The notes under the pieces: generated by a model | What the model was told of the DNA's origin: nothing | The model's database searches: none | Seen by the model: only the letters and a program-made list of their open reading frames with translations | Shown here: positions 13,201 to 14,187 of the stretch, in pieces | How the letters are laid out: every line of letters starts with the position of its first letter | Numbering within the stretch: position 1 is the stretch's first letter | Origin: an uncultured Oscillospiraceae bacterium | GTDB taxonomy: Bacteria > Bacillota > Clostridia > Oscillospirales > Oscillospiraceae | NCBI GenBank assembly: GCA_910588045.1 | Contig: CAJUPS010000083.1 | Coordinates: 1 to 14,187, forward strand | Length of the DNA stretch: 14,187 nucleotides | Direction of reading: 5' to 3' | Translations under genes and position numbers: made by a program

Positions 13201-13428
13201 CTGGAATTTCTCTGCACGGTGCACTGCGCATGGCAAAAGCGCCCCCGCTTCGGCCGAAGCGGGGGTTTTTGCTGCGGGACCAAAAAATCTGTTAGGTCAA
13301 CTGAAAATCTTTTCTATTTACCTGTTGATTATTTTCCCGGCTTGTATTATACTGGGAACAGATGGAGAGAGCGAGGCTCTCAAGAATACGAGGAGGACGA
13401 AAACTATGAAATACAACCGCACATATAA
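10228..13428 (+). CDS. Giant BlaR1/MecR1-type M56 metallopeptidase sensor with non-PBP extracytoplasmic region
   Basis: 1066 residues as read; BlaR1 is about 600. Membrane spans lie near 4-18, 30-49, 135-154 and 319-337, with a Pro/Ala-rich insert at 71-113. The zinc site is HEYAH (213-217) plus Glu254 in CELACD, followed by ERIALIVKRPRM as in M56 proteins. After the last span (ending LLAACAF) come about 660 extracytoplasmic residues: 360-457 a small domain, about 470-900 an unrecognised Tyr/Trp-rich region, 923-998 an Ig-like BIG2-type domain (YESSDPAVASVDDGGIVTAV). No SxxK/SxN/KTG penicillin-binding set was seen. It presumably senses an external signal and triggers cleavage or inactivation of the co-translated BlaI-type protein. 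Oddity: residues about 1002-1066 are encoded by the terminator, serC promoter and serC ribosome binding site, and the frame overlaps serC by 23 bp. The natural end was probably near 13231-13239. Confidence 0.85.
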   Translation: MKEIILTSSVLILLLAVLRRALRGRIHPGVQYALWLLVAARLLIPGTLFPAPVSVMGAAEELRTTIRETFPDPGSVPASPPAVSPAVRPDGPSQPAQTPPAARPETDAEAPVELDAPLPSFSRWDLIDWPDVIWKAGMAVVGGVMAASNLVFYLRLRKTRKRLTLPAAPWTGKLPVYEAEGLASPCLFGLFRPAIYLNEAAMETEHPEHILAHEYAHFRHGDHLWSILRSVCLVVHWYNPLVWWAAALSRRDCELACDAAALRRLGEADRIDYGQTLLGMVSRRATPAALLHTATTMTAGKRAMTERIALIVKRPRMRKITLALVAVLTCLLAACAFGGGEVKAPDGTEPSPEGQIPVAVAVSQSASSNSNDGAYITDPAEVARLWELYQSFEYEGAYDPTGMGGWPVLVSFLYGDTPDDGDTFFILSQHGIYTQNGENLRLKDIDAIYAEFLRLARTEPTASDSPDPAETDALAEVLACLDGLRGEDVVGYNFSSKLGAPANAGYSPESILPVLEEAFRACRWTKAEEHPAVDEYGDIRESSIARMEDYPYWNSVTVGPFTFYDGHSYAYCGKTDEWYYVPEGWVTVQAALQYDTDTAHTLEEKKAMYLYDAARNEWNSVQFGWMFARYTGMFETEEGSWPSVGFFESVEDFRGYLETMFSPELAEYLLSMHPLREKDGRLHFLSGDLSASIYAGEETCRVFPMSAEEAAQYGYDGHIFAQTPVLGEDLETVLGYKRHDYFYTWNGTHYVFTNFGPYDDVDPQVYYNADEIVAQVQQGADPAEWLSLLTYMDWQAVARAAVNAGMDDGDGSGAVVDVIGAIDRYIDRQGPSMTQAEYLSLLSATEGLDGAPAEGYAVTLYRLYAVNPSQFAYVVLEQLPEAQRNAALDLFRFEWHHHRVSTGPAAPTREEAIEQLEADLAVGVSATPSEMTLEGEGHTFYFQLVNASGVYALSYESSDPAVASVDDGGIVTAVSPGEAVVTLRYEGAGGPLEFLCTVHCAWQKRPRFGRSGGFCCGTKKSVRSTENLFYLPVDYFPGLYYTGNRWRERGSQEYEEDENYEIQPHI
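13234..13271 (+). terminator. Intrinsic terminator of the blaI-like/M56 operon
   Basis: CCCCCGCTTCGG (13242-13253) is directly followed by its complement CCGAAGCGGGGG (13254-13265) and TTTTT, with CAAAAGC upstream. It lies inside the open frame of the M56 gene and upstream of the serC promoter. Confidence 0.92.
13325..13353 (+). promoter_or_regulatory. Probable promoter of serC
   Basis: TTGATT (13325-13330), a 17-bp spacer and TATACT (13348-13353); an overlapping TATTAT at 13345 is an alternative -10. The local DNA is AT-rich, in contrast to the coding regions. Confidence 0.7.
13367..13381 (+). repeat. Small hairpin in the serC leader
   Basis: GAGAGC-GAG-GCTCTC has perfect 6-bp arms and lies just upstream of the GAGGAGG ribosome binding site (about 13391-13397). 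It is too small to be a T-box or a known riboswitch. Confidence 0.4.
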
Positions 13429-14187
13429 TTTCTCCGCCGGTCCTGCCACCATGCCCGAGCCCGTCCTGGAGGAGATCCGGGATGAGATGATGAACTACCG
13501 GGGGTCCGGTATGTGCGTCATGGAGATGAGCCACCGCTCCCCGGTCTACCAGCAGATCATCGACGAGGCGGAGCAGGATCTGCGGGACCTGATGCACATC
13601 CCCGACAACTACAAGGTCCTGTTCATCCAGGGCGGCGCGACCCTACAGTTCGCCATGATCCCCATGAACCTGATGAAAAACGGGGTGGCCTGCTACGTGG
13701 AGACCGGCGCGTGGTCCAAGAAGGCCATCGCCGAGGCGAAGAAGTACGGCGACGTCCGCGTGGTGGCCTCCAGCAAGGACCGGAATTTCTGCTATGTGCC
13801 CGATTGCAGCGACCTGGACATCCCGGAGAACGCCGACTACGTGTATATCTGCGAGAACGAGACCATCCACGGCGTGACCTGGAGCAAGCTGCCGGACACC
13901 AAGGGGCACATCCTGGTCAGCGACCAGAGCTCCATGTTCCTGTCCCGGCCCTGCAACGTCAGCGATTACGGCCTGATTTACGCCGGTGTGCAAAAGAACG
14001 TGGGCCCCGCCGGTATGGTGGTGGTGATCATCCGGGAGGACCTGATCCGGGAGGACCTGGACCCCAGGACGCCCATCTACATGAGCTACAAGACCCACGC
14101 CGACAACGGCTCCATGTACAACACCCCCAACTGCTGGGCCATCTACTGCTGCGGCAAGGTGTTCAAGTACCTCAAGAGCATCGGCGG
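13406..14187 (+). CDS. serC: Phosphoserine aminotransferase, N-terminal part (runs off the window)
   Basis: 260 complete codons are present; the 3' end lies outside. The enzyme makes 3-phosphoserine from 3-phosphohydroxypyruvate and glutamate in serine synthesis, using PLP. The start MKYNRTYNFSAGPATMPEPV is the classic SerC opening; MEMSHRSPVY (39-48), FIQGGATLQF (73-82), ETIHGVTW (152-159), SDQSSMFLSRP (172-182) with Asp173, and GVQKNVGPAG (194-203) with PLP-binding Lys197 all match the family. ATG 13406 has GAGGAGG about eight bases upstream. It has its own probable promoter after the terminator of the preceding operon. A serA partner would be expected downstream but is not visible. Confidence 0.97.
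   Translation, partial: MKYNRTYNFSAGPATMPEPVLEEIRDEMMNYRGSGMCVMEMSHRSPVYQQIIDEAEQDLRDLMHIPDNYKVLFIQGGATLQFAMIPMNLMKNGVACYVETGAWSKKAIAEAKKYGDVRVVASSKDRNFCYVPDCSDLDIPENADYVYICENETIHGVTWSKLPDTKGHILVSDQSSMFLSRPCNVSDYGLIYAGVQKNVGPAGMVVVIIREDLIREDLDPRTPIYMSYKTHADNGSMYNTPNCWAIYCCGKVFKYLKSIG

Noticed and set aside
13271..13405. T-box or riboswitch leader for serC
   Set aside because: The leader after the promoter is only about 45 nt with one 6-bp hairpin, and no T-box sequence or antiterminator was seen.
13234..13428. A genuine extra C-terminal domain of the M56 sensor
   Set aside because: These codons come from terminator stem, promoter and ribosome binding site DNA, with an abrupt change in composition, and they show no domain-like sequence.

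Overview
The window is GC-rich and reads as a stretch of chromosome from a Gram-positive Clostridia-type bacterium. Purine-rich AGGAGG-like ribosome binding sites, sigma-A-type promoters (TTGACA/TATAAT with 17-bp spacers), a BlaI/M56 regulator pair, a KamA-family radical SAM enzyme and lipoprotein solute binding all fit the high-GC gut Oscillospiraceae (Flavonifractor/Intestinimonas/Oscillibacter type). That placement is inferred from style, not from a marker gene.

Layout. 1-967 (+): the tail of a polar amino acid ABC permease and its ATPase. 1040-3248 (-): a short KamA-like radical SAM/PLP protein, preceded by a secreted CapA-type metallophosphatase. 3249-3661: a gene-free region holding a chain of perfect hairpins with inverted ends, then divergent promoters. 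3662-4306 (+): trmB with its own promoter and a 14-bp hairpin after it. 4455-9466 (-): a complete branched-chain amino acid type ABC importer in the order livJ, livH, livM, livG, livF. A strong intrinsic terminator, a second stable hairpin and a 163-bp palindromic element separate the binding protein from the other four genes. 9467-9847: divergent promoter region. 9848-13428 (+): a BlaI-type repressor translationally coupled to a very large M56 metallopeptidase sensor. 13406-14187 (+): serC, running off the window end.

How the parts work together. The liv genes form one uptake system; the terminator after livJ would give many binding proteins per membrane complex. The BlaI/M56 pair should be a self-contained sensor: the membrane peptidase detects something outside and causes loss of BlaI, which probably binds a palindrome over its own -10 box. 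The sensor has no visible penicillin-binding domain. Instead it has about 660 residues of unrecognised extracytoplasmic sequence ending in an Ig-like (BIG2-type) domain, so its signal is unknown.

Most notable points: (1) this giant sensor; (2) its reading frame has no stop codon before its own intrinsic terminator, so the terminated transcript would be non-stop; (3) two different hairpin-rich elements with inverted ends (3305-3510 and 8021-8183); (4) a short dispersed repeat that supplies the stop codons of two unrelated genes; (5) a KamA homologue lacking both lysine-binding aspartates.
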